From Flavobacterium sp. NRK F7 (lineage in GTDB: Bacteria; Bacteroidota; Bacteroidia; Flavobacteriales; Flavobacteriaceae): DNA of 64,000 nucleotides. Under the pieces are notes generated by a model. That model worked only from the letters and a program-made list of their open reading frames with translations. It ran no database searches and was not told the DNA's origin. Below, one piece after another: positions 8,282 through 16,744 of the stretch (positions within the stretch are counted from its first letter, which is position 1; each line of letters opens with the position of its first letter). The stretch is from positions 62,001 through 126,000 of the forward strand of contig NZ_JAMXLB010000001.1 in the NCBI RefSeq assembly GCF_024054195.1. The letters run 5' to 3'. A program made the position numbers and the translations under genes.

Positions 8282-9514
8282 TTAATCGAAACGAATGGCT
8301 TTAACTGGAGTTATTCTTGTTATGATATAAGAAGGTATGATTAAAATTAATAAACAGATGAGTATGGTTCCTAAATTAATGAATACTATATATAGTATAT
8401 TAATATCCACTGGTGCTTCACTCACGTAATAATTTTCAGGATCTAGTTTTATCAAACCAAAATATTTCTGCAACAAAAGTAACACTAGAGCAATGGCATT
8501 ACCCCACAATAAACCTCTCGCAATTAGATGTCCTGCATTGTAAACAAATATTTTTCGAACATTCCAATTACTGGCTCCTACTGCTTTGAGAATCCCTATC
8601 ATTTGTGTTCGTTCTAAAATAAGCACTAATAGCGCAACTATCATATTAATAGTGGAAACCAAAATCATTACAACCAAAATAACAATAATATTAAAATCGA
8701 AGAGTTTTAACCATTCAAAGATACTGTAATACTTATCTAATATAGTAACGCTATTATAGGTAGGTGGTATTTCTTTATAAATCTCTTGTCCTTTTTGTTC
8801 GATCTGGGAAAAATCGTTTAAAAAAACTTCAAAAGACCCCACCTCATCCTCATTCCACTTGTTAATTTTTTGAATATGCCTGAGGTCACCTATCATGAAG
8901 TTAGCATCAAACTCTTGGAAACCTGAATTAAATATCCCTACAATTTTAAAACTTCTTAGATTATAGCCTTGATTATCTGGCTTTATAAAATAAGTTCTAC
9001 AAACGTCATGCAATTTTAAATTCAATCTTTTTGCTAAATACTGCGAAATAACTACATCATCAGTTAACTTATCTGTAATAGTAGGCAATTCTCCTTCCAC
9101 TAAATATTCAGCAATATTATTCCATTTATAATCCACACCCACCCCTTTAAAGATAATACCCTCAACAGTCACTTCGGTACGTATCATTGCTGCTTTTGCA
9201 GCTACTGCCTGAATATGCTCGATACCAGAAACAGAAGAAAATGTAGGATAAAAATCTTGTTTAATCGAAATTGGCACCGTACTTACCTGAGACTGATTAT
9301 CGTCGTAATTAGAAATAACCACATGTCCATTGAAAGCAGATACCTTATCTCTTATCTTCTTTTGCAAACCAATTCCAGTTGCCACCGAAATAATCATCAT
9401 TACTACTCCAATAGCAATTGCAGTAATTGCAATTTTAATAATTGGAGAAGAAACACTACTTTTATCCTTTTTAGTGGTAACAAGTCTTTTGGCTATAAAA
9501 TATTCTAAATTCAA
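8282..9514 (-). CDS. FtsX/MacB-type ABC transporter permease, LolC/LolE-like
   Basis: A 410-residue inner-membrane permease. There is one N-terminal membrane segment (about 30-52), a long periplasmic MacB-like domain, then three C-terminal segments (about 270-300, 325-350, 380-400) ending in IITRITPVKAIRFD, the classic FtsX-family end. Such proteins pair with a LolD-type ATPase to release lipoproteins from the inner membrane; no ATPase is adjacent. I place the start at the TTG at 9514, giving MNLEYFIAKRL, the usual start in relatives. A TTG at 9544 would add ten residues and overlap the divergent gene. No in-frame ATG is available nearby. Confidence 0.85.
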   Translation of the reverse strand: MNLEYFIAKRLVTTKKDKSSVSSPIIKIAITAIAIGVVMMIISVATGIGLQKKIRDKVSAFNGHVVISNYDDNQSQVSTVPISIKQDFYPTFSSVSGIEHIQAVAAKAAMIRTEVTVEGIIFKGVGVDYKWNNIAEYLVEGELPTITDKLTDDVVISQYLAKRLNLKLHDVCRTYFIKPDNQGYNLRSFKIVGIFNSGFQEFDANFMIGDLRHIQKINKWNEDEVGSFEVFLNDFSQIEQKGQEIYKEIPPTYNSVTILDKYYSIFEWLKLFDFNIIVILVVMILVSTINMIVALLVLILERTQMIGILKAVGASNWNVRKIFVYNAGHLIARGLLWGNAIALVLLLLQKYFGLIKLDPENYYVSEAPVDINILYIVFINLGTILICLLILIIPSYIITRITPVKAIRFD

Positions 9515-9521
9515 TCTGTTT

Positions 9522-10754
9522 ATGCTTAGTAAATTGGTCTTCAAAAATACATTTTTATTCTTGGTTTTATTTATTTTTTCTTGTGGAAATTCTGTTAAAA
9601 AAACAGAAGTTGGTCAAAAAGAATTTAAACATACAATTCCAAATAAAAAACTATGGTCTCAAGGAATAAAGACTGGAGCCGATAATTATGCGGTGTACCT
9701 ACCCTTGTTAGAGAATAAAAAAATAGGAATTGTAACCAACCAAACTGGAATTTTAAGTGATGGCACGCACTTAGTTGACTTTTTATTGTCTAAAAAAATC
9801 AATGTAAGAAAAATATTTGCTCCAGAACATGGTTTTAGAGGCACTGCAGATGCGGGTGAAACTATAAAAAACGACAAAGACGTTACGACAGGCTTACCTA
9901 TTATTTCTTTGTATGGAGCGAATAAGAAACCAAAAGCAGAACAACTAAACGATATTGATGTTTTAGTTTTTGACTTACAAGATGTAGGCGCTCGTTTTTA
10001 TACTTACATTTCTACACTGCACTACATTATGGAAGCTTGTGCTGAGAATAAGGTTTTAGTAATGGTTTTAGACAGACCCAATCCTAATGGAAATATTGTA
10101 GATGGACCTACATTAGAGAAAGAAAACCATAGTTTTGTAGGGATGCATACTATTCCTGTTTTACACGGTATGACCATTGGTGAATATGCACAAATGATAA
10201 ATGGTGAAAAATGGTTAAAGGAAGGAATTCAATGTGCTTTACAAATTATTCCTTGTTTAAATTATACTAAAAACTTATCGTATGATTTACCCATTAAACC
10301 TTCTCCCAATTTACCTAATGCAAAAGCAATTAATTTATATGCAAGTTTGTGTTTTTTTGAAGGTACGAATGTGAGTGTTGGACGTGGAACAAGCAATCAA
10401 TTTCAAATTTATGGTTCACCTTACTTACCAAAAAGTAACTATAGTTTTACACCTAAACCTAATGAAGGTGCTAAAGATCCTTTATATAATGGTGTATTAT
10501 GTTATGGCGAAGATTTAACAAAAGTTACTAAAGTAAATCAACTTGAATTAAAGTGGTTGATTAAGGCTTATAAAGGAACTTCTGATAAATCAAAATTTTT
10601 TAATACATTCTTCACTAAACTTGCGGGAACTAAAAAATTACAAGAGCAAATTGAAAAAGGTATGTTAGAAGCAGAAATTAGGGCTTCTTGGCAAGAAGGA
10701 TTAAGGCAATTTAAAGAAATGAGAAAACCGTATTTACTTTACGTTGAGAACTAG
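9522..10754 (+). CDS. namZ: DUF1343 lipoprotein, NamZ-like (GH171) exo-beta-N-acetylmuramidase
   Basis: A 410-residue protein from the ATG at 9522. This start gives a clean lipoprotein signal (hydrophobic stretch then FIFSC with Cys21), whereas the open frame further upstream lies inside the permease gene. DUF1343 motifs are plain: GIVTNQTG, EHGFRGTADAGE, FDLQDVGARFYTYI, DRPNPNG, PSPNLPN and GTNVSVGRGTSNQF. The founding member, NamZ/YbbC, removes terminal N-acetylmuramic acid from peptidoglycan fragments, so a role in cell-wall recycling on the periplasmic side is likely. The gene diverges from the permease with only 7 bp between the two start codons. Confidence 0.85.
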   Translation: MLSKLVFKNTFLFLVLFIFSCGNSVKKTEVGQKEFKHTIPNKKLWSQGIKTGADNYAVYLPLLENKKIGIVTNQTGILSDGTHLVDFLLSKKINVRKIFAPEHGFRGTADAGETIKNDKDVTTGLPIISLYGANKKPKAEQLNDIDVLVFDLQDVGARFYTYISTLHYIMEACAENKVLVMVLDRPNPNGNIVDGPTLEKENHSFVGMHTIPVLHGMTIGEYAQMINGEKWLKEGIQCALQIIPCLNYTKNLSYDLPIKPSPNLPNAKAINLYASLCFFEGTNVSVGRGTSNQFQIYGSPYLPKSNYSFTPKPNEGAKDPLYNGVLCYGEDLTKVTKVNQLELKWLIKAYKGTSDKSKFFNTFFTKLAGTKKLQEQIEKGMLEAEIRASWQEGLRQFKEMRKPYLLYVEN

Positions 10755-10784
10755 CAAAAAAAACTTATTAACTTATATATATAT

Positions 10785-11279
10785 TCATAAAGGTAGTTTC
10801 TCTTTCATTTTTTCCACGATATTAAAAGCTGCAGGACAAATAGCCACATTTTTCAAAGTTAAATTGGAGATTTGTTGGAACTTTTTTCGATCTGTATGAG
10901 GAAACTCTCGACAGGCTTTTGGTCGAACATCATAAATAAAACATTTATTATCTTGATTTAAAAATGTACAAGGTACATTTTGCAACACATAATCATTATC
11001 CTCATCAACACGTAAGTATTGGGCTATAAATTGTTGTGGTTTTTGTCTAAAGAATTTAGAGATTCGTTCAATATCGGCAGTAGTAAACAAAGGTCCTGTC
11101 GTTTTGCAACAATTGGCACACTCCAAACAATCAGTTTTTTTAAATTCAGCATCATGCAAATCTTGCATAACATAATCTAAATTTTTTGGTGTTTTCTTTT
11201 TTAGCTTATCGAAATACTTTTTGTTTTCGTTATGCTTATCTTTGGCTTGTTTTTGAAGCTGTTCAAGTTGGTTTAACAT
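10785..11279 (-). CDS. YkgJ family cysteine-cluster protein
   Basis: A 164-residue cytoplasmic protein. The central Cys-rich cluster CLECANCCKTTGPLF, followed by CTFLNQDNKCFIYDVRPKACREFP, is the YkgJ/UPF0153 signature, thought to bind zinc or an iron-sulfur cluster. The N-terminus is a charged helical segment (LEQLQKQAKDKHNENKKYF). Biochemical function is not established for the family. The gene converges with the NamZ-like gene (30 bp between stops) and diverges from the methyltransferase gene. Confidence 0.85.
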   Translation of the reverse strand: MLNQLEQLQKQAKDKHNENKKYFDKLKKKTPKNLDYVMQDLHDAEFKKTDCLECANCCKTTGPLFTTADIERISKFFRQKPQQFIAQYLRVDEDNDYVLQNVPCTFLNQDNKCFIYDVRPKACREFPHTDRKKFQQISNLTLKNVAICPAAFNIVEKMKEKLPL

Positions 11280-11370
11280 GGTTTACTAAAGTTTACAATT
11301 GTCTTTTACCAAAAGTTAAGCAAATTTAAACCTTTACACTCTTATATTTTTAAACTCCTAAACTTTTTTT

Positions 11371-12084
11371 ATGAAAGATCTTTTTGGCAAAGCTATTTTA
11401 GATTATCAAACGAATAATAATCCTGAGCCTATTATCACCGAAACTTCTATTAGTGATACAGACGAAATGGATGTGGGTTATTTGTTTCGAGATTTTAAGG
11501 CAATGCCTAAATTAGAACAAAAAGCACTACAATTGGCAAAAGGAAAAATATTAGATGTGGGCTGTGGAGCTGGAAGTCATGCATTATATCTTCAAAAAAA
11601 AGGATATGATGTAACGGGTATTGACATTTCACCAAATGCCATAAAAACCTGTGCCTTAAGAGGCTTACAAAAGGCTTATATCAAAAACATATTGGATTTA
11701 GATGCTTTTAATGAAGAAAACAAATACGACACTATTTTATTATTAATGAATGGTACCGGAATTTTTGGTACACTAGTACAAATTGCGAAACACTTAAAAC
11801 AATTAAAATTTTTATTAAAACCAAACGGACAAATTTTAATTGATTCTTCAGATATCATTTACATGTTCGATCAAGATGAAGATGGTGCTTACGAAGTCCC
11901 TGCTACTGGTTATTATGGTGAATTGACATTTATCTTACAATATAAAAATGAAACTGAAGATCCATTTCCTTGGCTCTATCTCGATTATAACACATTACAA
12001 AATGCTTGTTATGCCAATGGATTACAATGTGAACTAATTATGGAAGGTAACCATTTTGATTATTTAGCCAGAATCACTTTATAA
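11371..12084 (+). CDS. Class I SAM-dependent methyltransferase
   Basis: A 237-residue protein with motif I ILDVGCGAGSHALYL near residues 60-75, motif II DVTGIDISPNAI, and a downstream YDTILLLMNGTGIFG strand resembling motif IV. The N-terminal extension (FGKAILDYQ, DEMDVGYLFRDFKAMP) is common in flavobacterial orthologues annotated only as methyltransferases. The substrate is unknown. The gene stands alone and ends at a strong bidirectional terminator. Confidence 0.82.
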   Translation: MKDLFGKAILDYQTNNNPEPIITETSISDTDEMDVGYLFRDFKAMPKLEQKALQLAKGKILDVGCGAGSHALYLQKKGYDVTGIDISPNAIKTCALRGLQKAYIKNILDLDAFNEENKYDTILLLMNGTGIFGTLVQIAKHLKQLKFLLKPNGQILIDSSDIIYMFDQDEDGAYEVPATGYYGELTFILQYKNETEDPFPWLYLDYNTLQNACYANGLQCELIMEGNHFDYLARITL

Positions 12085-12093
12085 AAGTATAAA

Positions 12094-12120
12094 AAAACCC
12101 AAATTTTAAATTTGGGTTTT
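12094..12120. terminator. Bidirectional intrinsic terminator
   Basis: An almost continuous palindrome AAAACCCAAATTT/AAATTTGGGTTTT with A- and T-runs on both sides. It lies between the convergent methyltransferase and DUF2059 genes and can serve both. Confidence 0.85.
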
Positions 12121-12143
12121 ACTTTATTGTGGTAACTTGATAC

Positions 12144-12545
12144 TTATTGCATGTATTTCATCATCATTCCTTGTAATTCCATTCCCCATTCCTGAGAAGC
12201 AGCCATGTTTTTCTTAGTCAACTCACTCGCTTTTTCTGCTATTTTTTTCCCAACTGGTGAATTGTAGAATTCCAACATTTTTTTGATATCATTGTGTGTA
12301 TACACTTCCATATATACTTTTGCCATTTTATCATACAAAGCAGGTAAAGATGCATCAAAATCTTTTGAAAACTCAGCTCTTTTACTTTCTGGAATATTGT
12401 TCATTACTTGTTCTTTTGCAATTTCCATTTGTGCAGCAGAACCAGATGCTTTTAATACTTTTAATACATCTGCTTTAAAAGCATCTTGTGCGCTTGCAAA
12501 CTGAGCTGCTAATACAACAACTAATGTTACTAAGATTTTTTTCAT
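12144..12545 (-). CDS. DUF2059 secreted protein
   Basis: A 133-residue protein with signal peptide MKKILVTLVVVLAAQFASAQ. The remaining helical repeat-like region, with YDKMAKVYMEVYTHNDIKKMLEFYNSP and GKKIAEK, is the DUF2059 signature. Its role is unknown; it is probably periplasmic. It starts 17 bp downstream of queE on the same strand and so may be cotranscribed, although the functions look unrelated. Confidence 0.85.
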   Translation of the reverse strand: MKKILVTLVVVLAAQFASAQDAFKADVLKVLKASGSAAQMEIAKEQVMNNIPESKRAEFSKDFDASLPALYDKMAKVYMEVYTHNDIKKMLEFYNSPVGKKIAEKASELTKKNMAASQEWGMELQGMMMKYMQ

Positions 12546-12562
12546 TTTGTTTATTAAATTTA

Positions 12563-13195
12563 TTAAGGTATATTCAAATATTTATGCGTTTGTAATGAAA
12601 TTCTCCACTTTGGATTATTCATCACATAATCGATAATCAAAGGGGTCATTTCTTCTTTTTTACTCCATTCAGGTTGTAAAAATAAAATAGCATTTTTATT
12701 TACTTTAGCTGCTTGTTCTTCTGCGAATTGAAAATCATGCTTATTGTAGATAATTACCTTTAATTCATTAGCAATATCATAAGCACTTTGCACAGGTAAT
12801 TTCATTTTTTTTGGTGACAAACAAAACCAATCCCAACTACCACTTACGGGATAAGCTCCAGAAGTTTCTATATGTACCTGTAAACCAGATGCTTTTAACT
12901 GAGATGTAATATAGGTCATGTCCCAAGTTAATGGTTCACCTCCTGTAATCACAACTGTTTCAGCATATTTTTTTGCATTTGCAACAATAACATCGGTAGC
13001 TGTTGGAGGATGTAAATCGGCATTCCAACTTTCTTTAACATCACACCAATGGCAACCTACATCACAACCTCCAATTCGTATAAAATAGGCAGCTCTTCCC
13101 GTATGGTAGCCTTCTCCTTGAATGGTGTAAAACTCCTCCATTAAAGGTAACATTTCTCCTTTATCAACTGCCAATTGTATTTCTTTCTGTAACAT
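12563..13195 (-). CDS. queE: 7-carboxy-7-deazaguanine synthase QueE
   Basis: A 210-residue radical SAM enzyme that converts 6-carboxy-tetrahydropterin to 7-carboxy-7-deazaguanine for queuosine synthesis. The cluster-binding motif C44-DVG-C48-HW-C51 is the canonical CxxxCxxC. FYTIQGEGYHTGRAAYFIRIGGC before it and TGGEPL after it are typical of QueE. The N-terminal substrate segment is intact. queA, which acts later in the same pathway, is about 17 kb away on the same strand. I looked for and did not see a preQ1 riboswitch upstream. Confidence 0.95.
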   Translation of the reverse strand: MLQKEIQLAVDKGEMLPLMEEFYTIQGEGYHTGRAAYFIRIGGCDVGCHWCDVKESWNADLHPPTATDVIVANAKKYAETVVITGGEPLTWDMTYITSQLKASGLQVHIETSGAYPVSGSWDWFCLSPKKMKLPVQSAYDIANELKVIIYNKHDFQFAEEQAAKVNKNAILFLQPEWSKKEEMTPLIIDYVMNNPKWRISLQTHKYLNIP

Positions 13196-13298
13196 TTCTA
13201 ATAAAAATAGTTTGCAAAGGTAATGAAAACTAATCTAAAAGCATTCTTTTTTTAAACACTTAATAATCAACCATTTTAACAATTGAATAACTCCATAA

Positions 13299-13321
13299 TT
13301 AACAAGAAAAAACTATATTTG
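13299..13321 (+). promoter_or_regulatory. Promoter of the first C1q-like gene, same layout as the sRNA array
   Basis: TTAACAA at 13299-13305, then 8 bases, then the -7 element TATATTTG at 13314-13321, with the start codon at 13346. The sRNA units have TTAACAA, 10 bases, TATATTTG. Directly downstream, 13323-13334 reads ACTGCTATTAAC, the exact complement of the conserved 5' segment of the array RNAs. Confidence 0.55.
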
Positions 13322-13345
13322 CACTGCTATTAACATTTTACTGAT

Positions 13346-14023
13346 ATGAAAACCTTATTTGCGTTTTTGCTAATAGGCTATACTTGTTTTAGTCAAGTTG
13401 GCATTGGCACTAATACACCCAATCCAAATTCTTTATTAGAAATCTCGAGCACCGATAAAGTATTTGTCCCTCCAAGAATGACTAACTCTCAAATGTTAGC
13501 AATTACAAACCCTCTTATAGGTTCCATTGTGTACAACACTACTTTTAATGCTATTTATATTTACAATTCACTAGGATGGAAAAATGCTTCCGACACCGAT
13601 AATTCGAGTTTGATTTGTAAAAAAAATGGAGGATCACTTACCACATCAATAAACACCTACTACAATTTTCCACTAAATCATCATCATGTACAGACCCAAA
13701 ACCCTATTACCTATGAGATCCTCTCTAGTGGAAAAATTAGGGTTAAAGAAAATGGCATTTACATGATTGGTGCACAACTATCTGTAAACAATATGCCAAG
13801 CGGCAAGAAAGGGTATTCACTTGCTATATTTAAAAATGGAGTTCTATTAGGACTTCTTAACAAAAACGAAAGTGAACAGACAATAACAGATTATTGGGGA
13901 ACTAGTGGTATGATGACATTTAACCTAAGTATAAACGATGAAATCGAAATTAAATATCTCATTAATTATAATGCAAATCTAAGTTTGGTTTTTGCTGCTT
14001 TCAGCTTTGTTAAAATAAATTAA
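13346..14023 (+). CDS. Secreted protein with C1q/TNF-like C-terminal domain (copy 1)
   Basis: A 225-residue protein with a signal peptide (TLFAFLLIGYTCFSQ). The segment VGIGTNTPNPNSLLEISSTDK, then VPPRMTNSQM and SIVYNT, is a widespread flavobacterial surface-protein module also seen in tail-fibre-like proteins. The C-terminal half (KIRVKENGIYMIGAQLSVNN to FAAFSFVKIN) has the strand pattern of a C1q-like jelly roll, usually trimeric and ligand-binding. It is a tandem paralogue of the next gene, 19 bp away, so the two probably form one transcript. No T9SS domain is present. Confidence 0.75.
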   Translation: MKTLFAFLLIGYTCFSQVGIGTNTPNPNSLLEISSTDKVFVPPRMTNSQMLAITNPLIGSIVYNTTFNAIYIYNSLGWKNASDTDNSSLICKKNGGSLTTSINTYYNFPLNHHHVQTQNPITYEILSSGKIRVKENGIYMIGAQLSVNNMPSGKKGYSLAIFKNGVLLGLLNKNESEQTITDYWGTSGMMTFNLSINDEIEIKYLINYNANLSLVFAAFSFVKIN

Positions 14024-14042
14024 TTATAAACTCATTCACATC

Positions 14043-14747
14043 ATGATAAAAAAAATTACTGCTACCTTATTAACCTTTACATGTTCTTTTATAATAAATG
14101 CTCAAGTAGGCATTGGAACAACTTCACCAAGCCCATCATCTTTATTAGAATTAAATAGTACAACTCAAACTTTTGTACCTCCAAGAATGACCAATTCACA
14201 AATGCAAGCCATCTCGAATCCTCTAATTGGCTCAGTCATCTATAATACCTCTGACGATGCTTTGTATATGAGAACTAATTTAGGTTGGGAAAATATTTCC
14301 AGAACTTCCAATCCAACCATTTCTTTAAATAAAAATTTTCCAGGTTCTGACACAGTTATTGCTACTCAAACCAATACGTATGCTAATTTTCCTTTAAATT
14401 CAACTGATGTTATTGCGAACACAAGTTCCGTTTATACGGTAACTGGAAACGGTCAAATTACTATTAATGAATCGGGAACTTATTTAATGAATGCTGCTTT
14501 TTCAGTTGAAAATGTACCAAGTGGCACAAGAAAATTTGTAATTGGTATTTATAAAAATGGAACATTAGTAGGTTATCCTACAAGAGGAACAATTGTTTTA
14601 AGTGCTGAAGACACATGGGGTTCATCTGGAACATTAGTCGAGAATTTCTCAGTAGGTGATGTCGTTACTTTTAAATATGTTTTAAATAATAATGGTACTC
14701 CATTAGACGCTTTAAATTTTAACATTGGTATAACCAAATTGAAATAA
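14043..14747 (+). CDS. Secreted protein with C1q/TNF-like C-terminal domain (copy 2)
   Basis: A 234-residue paralogue of the preceding gene. It has a signal peptide, the same QVGIGTTSPSPSSLLELNSTTQTFVPPRMTNSQM module (broken here by no gaps relative to copy 1) and the same C-terminal jelly-roll pattern (GNGQITINESGTYLMNAAFS to NIGITKLK). The N-terminal module is far better conserved between copies than the C-terminal domain, so the pair probably diverged in ligand or partner binding. Function unknown. Confidence 0.75.
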   Translation: MIKKITATLLTFTCSFIINAQVGIGTTSPSPSSLLELNSTTQTFVPPRMTNSQMQAISNPLIGSVIYNTSDDALYMRTNLGWENISRTSNPTISLNKNFPGSDTVIATQTNTYANFPLNSTDVIANTSSVYTVTGNGQITINESGTYLMNAAFSVENVPSGTRKFVIGIYKNGTLVGYPTRGTIVLSAEDTWGSSGTLVENFSVGDVVTFKYVLNNNGTPLDALNFNIGITKLK

Positions 14748-14807
14748 GACAATAAAATCTTCTGCAAAAGTATTTTTTATTATTTTTGAGTTGAAAATTC
14801 AAAAACA

Positions 14808-16346
14808 ATGAGCAGAACAGAAGATTTTAGCAAACATATAGTTGATGGTTATACTTGTAAAGGAGATTTTATTACGCTTGGTGGTGCCATTTTAGATGGG
14901 GAACCCGTTGCCAATACGCATGTAACTATTCCTTTGAAAACCCTAAATCGTCATGGTTTAATCGCTGGTGCAACTGGAACGGGTAAAACCAAAACCATAC
15001 AGGTTTTATCAGAACAGCTCTCACAAAATGGAATTCCAGTTTTAATGATGGATATTAAAGGTGATTTTTCCGGAATTGCTGTTCCAGGAGAAGAAAAAGC
15101 TTTTATAACCGAAAGACATGCTAAAATCACATTGCCGTATGAAACCAAAGGCTTTCCTGTAGAACTCATGACAATTTCGGAGCAAAATGGCGTACGATTA
15201 CGTGCCACTGTTTCAGAATTTGGTCCGGTTTTATTTTCGCGCATTTTAGATTTAAACGATACGCAATCAGGAGTTGTATCGGTTATCTTTAAATATTGTG
15301 ACGACAGACAAATTCCACTTTTAGATTTAAAAGATTTTAAAAAAGCACTTCAATATTCTACTGAAGAAGGAAAAGAAGAGTTTGAAAAAGAATATGGACG
15401 TATTTCCACTTCCTCCACGGGTTCTATTTTAAGAAAAATCATTGAATTGGAACAACAAGGAGCCGAACTCTTTTTTGGAGAAAAATCTTTTGAAGTTGAT
15501 GATTTAATGCGCATTGATCAAAATGGGAATGGGTATATTAATATTATTCGTTTGACAGATATTCAAGATCGACCTAAACTTTTTTCTACCTTTATGTTGA
15601 GCTTACTGGCTGAAATTTATAATACGATGCCAGAACAAGGTGATGCTGGAAGACCTGAGTTGGTTATTTTTATAGATGAAGCGCATTTGATTTTTGATCA
15701 AGCAAGTAAAGCTTTACTCGATCAAATTGAAACCATTGTAAAGTTGATTCGTTCCAAAGGCATTGGCGTTTATTTTATAACACAAAATCCTATGGATGTT
15801 CCCAGTAGTGTATTGGCTCAATTGGGGTTAAAAATCCAGCATGCTTTACGTGCTTTTACCGCAAATGATAGAAAAGCTATCAAAGAAACCTCTCAAAATT
15901 ATCCTATCTCGGAATATTACAAAACAGATGAAGTGCTTACTTCATTAGGAATTGGAGAAGCCTTCGTAACCGCTTTAAATGAAAAAGGAATACCAACACC
16001 ACTTGCGGCAACTATGCTACGCGCTCCTATGAGTCGAATGGACGTTTTAACAGAAACCGAAATTAATGAATGCATTGCAAAGTCTAAACTAACTAGAAAA
16101 TACAATGAAGTCATTGATCGAGAAAGTGCTTATGAAATTCTAGGCAAAAAAATGGAAGAAGCACAAGCCATAGCTGAAAAAGAAGCTGCTCAGAAAGAAA
16201 AAGAAAAAGAAGCTAAAAAAGCGGCTTCTTCTAGAAGAAGTTCTTCTACAACAAACACTGTTACCAAAGGAGTGGTAAAAGTATTAACAAGTGCTACATT
16301 CATTAGAGGAGCCATGGGTGTTTTAATGAAAATGCTGAAGAAGTAA
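14808..16346 (+). CDS. HerA-like helicase/ATPase, DUF853 family
   Basis: A 512-residue P-loop ATPase of the HerA/FtsK superfamily. Walker A GATGTGKTKT is at about residues 56-65 and Walker B LVIFIDEAH near 285. The DUF853 pattern follows, with the QNPMDVPSSVLAQLGLKIQHALRAFT region and its probable arginine finger. A charged Ala/Glu/Lys coiled stretch (about 445-485) precedes a hydrophobic C-terminal tail. Members are common in bacteria without a settled function. No nuclease or NurA partner lies beside it, so I do not call it a defence gene. Confidence 0.88.
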   Translation: MSRTEDFSKHIVDGYTCKGDFITLGGAILDGEPVANTHVTIPLKTLNRHGLIAGATGTGKTKTIQVLSEQLSQNGIPVLMMDIKGDFSGIAVPGEEKAFITERHAKITLPYETKGFPVELMTISEQNGVRLRATVSEFGPVLFSRILDLNDTQSGVVSVIFKYCDDRQIPLLDLKDFKKALQYSTEEGKEEFEKEYGRISTSSTGSILRKIIELEQQGAELFFGEKSFEVDDLMRIDQNGNGYINIIRLTDIQDRPKLFSTFMLSLLAEIYNTMPEQGDAGRPELVIFIDEAHLIFDQASKALLDQIETIVKLIRSKGIGVYFITQNPMDVPSSVLAQLGLKIQHALRAFTANDRKAIKETSQNYPISEYYKTDEVLTSLGIGEAFVTALNEKGIPTPLAATMLRAPMSRMDVLTETEINECIAKSKLTRKYNEVIDRESAYEILGKKMEEAQAIAEKEAAQKEKEKEAKKAASSRRSSSTTNTVTKGVVKVLTSATFIRGAMGVLMKMLKK

Positions 16347-16352
16347 TAATTA

Positions 16353-16738
16353 GTCATTGCGAGGAACGAAGCAATCTAAAACTAAACTTCACACAAATGA
16401 AACCTGGATTCGTATATATAGTTACCAATAAAAACAATACCACTTTATACATCGGAGTTACAAGTAATTTACCAAAAAGGATTTTGGAACACATAGAAAA
16501 ACGATATGAAAATTCATTTTCTTCTAGATATAATTTGAATAAATTAGTTTATTACGAGCAATTTCAGCAGATTGGAGATGCTATTGCAAGAGAAAAACAA
16601 CTTAAAGCTGGTTCAAGAGCTACAAAAATAGGCTTAATAGAAAAAGCGAATCCTAAATGGAATGATTTATTTAGCGAAATTGAAAATATAATGATTGTTT
16701 AATTATAATGAGGAGATTGCTTCGTCCCTCGCAATGAC
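16353..16738. mobile_element. Inverted-repeat element carrying a GIY-YIG gene
   Basis: Two 25-bp imperfect inverted repeats, at 16353-16377 (beginning gtcattgcgaggaacg) and 16714-16738 (its reverse complement with one mismatch), enclose a single GIY-YIG gene. Each arm is itself a small palindrome (ATTGC/GCAAT). The element is 386 bp and sits neatly between the HerA-like and cupin genes, which both appear intact. The same kind of repeat-plus-GIY-YIG arrangement recurs in Bacteroidota genomes as far as I recall. Confidence 0.7.
16397..16702 (+). CDS. GIY-YIG nuclease family protein
   Basis: A 101-residue single-domain protein. The GIY-YIG core appears as FVYIVTNKNNTTLYIGVTSNLPKRILEH at residues 4-31, with the conserved Arg in PKRI. 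Further motifs are KLVYYEQF, AIAREKQLK and the closing NPKWNDL. Stand-alone members of this UPF0213/YhbQ-like group are presumed DNA endonucleases. The inverted repeats on either side, 19 bp before the start codon and 11 bp after the stop, suggest that this protein recognises or moves the repeat unit. It appears complete. Confidence 0.88.
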   Translation: MKPGFVYIVTNKNNTTLYIGVTSNLPKRILEHIEKRYENSFSSRYNLNKLVYYEQFQQIGDAIAREKQLKAGSRATKIGLIEKANPKWNDLFSEIENIMIV

Positions 16739-16744
16739 ATCAGA

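Noticed and set aside
9330..9521. Upstream extension of the NamZ-like gene
   Set aside because: The frame is open but antisense to the permease coding region, and the ATG at 9522 gives a proper lipoprotein signal.
13196..13345. preQ1 riboswitch near queE or queA (also 30738-30840)
   Set aside because: Neither leader shows the preQ1 aptamer stem followed by the A-rich pseudoknot tail; queA simply has a standard promoter.
13346..14747. The C1q-like pair as prophage tail-fibre genes
   Set aside because: Both have signal peptides and no phage genes are near; the shared N-terminal motif is common in flavobacterial surface proteins.
14808..16738. HerA-like ATPase plus GIY-YIG nuclease as a defence system
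   Set aside because: The ATPase is a widespread DUF853 type without a partner, and the nuclease belongs to a separate inverted-repeat element with its own boundaries.
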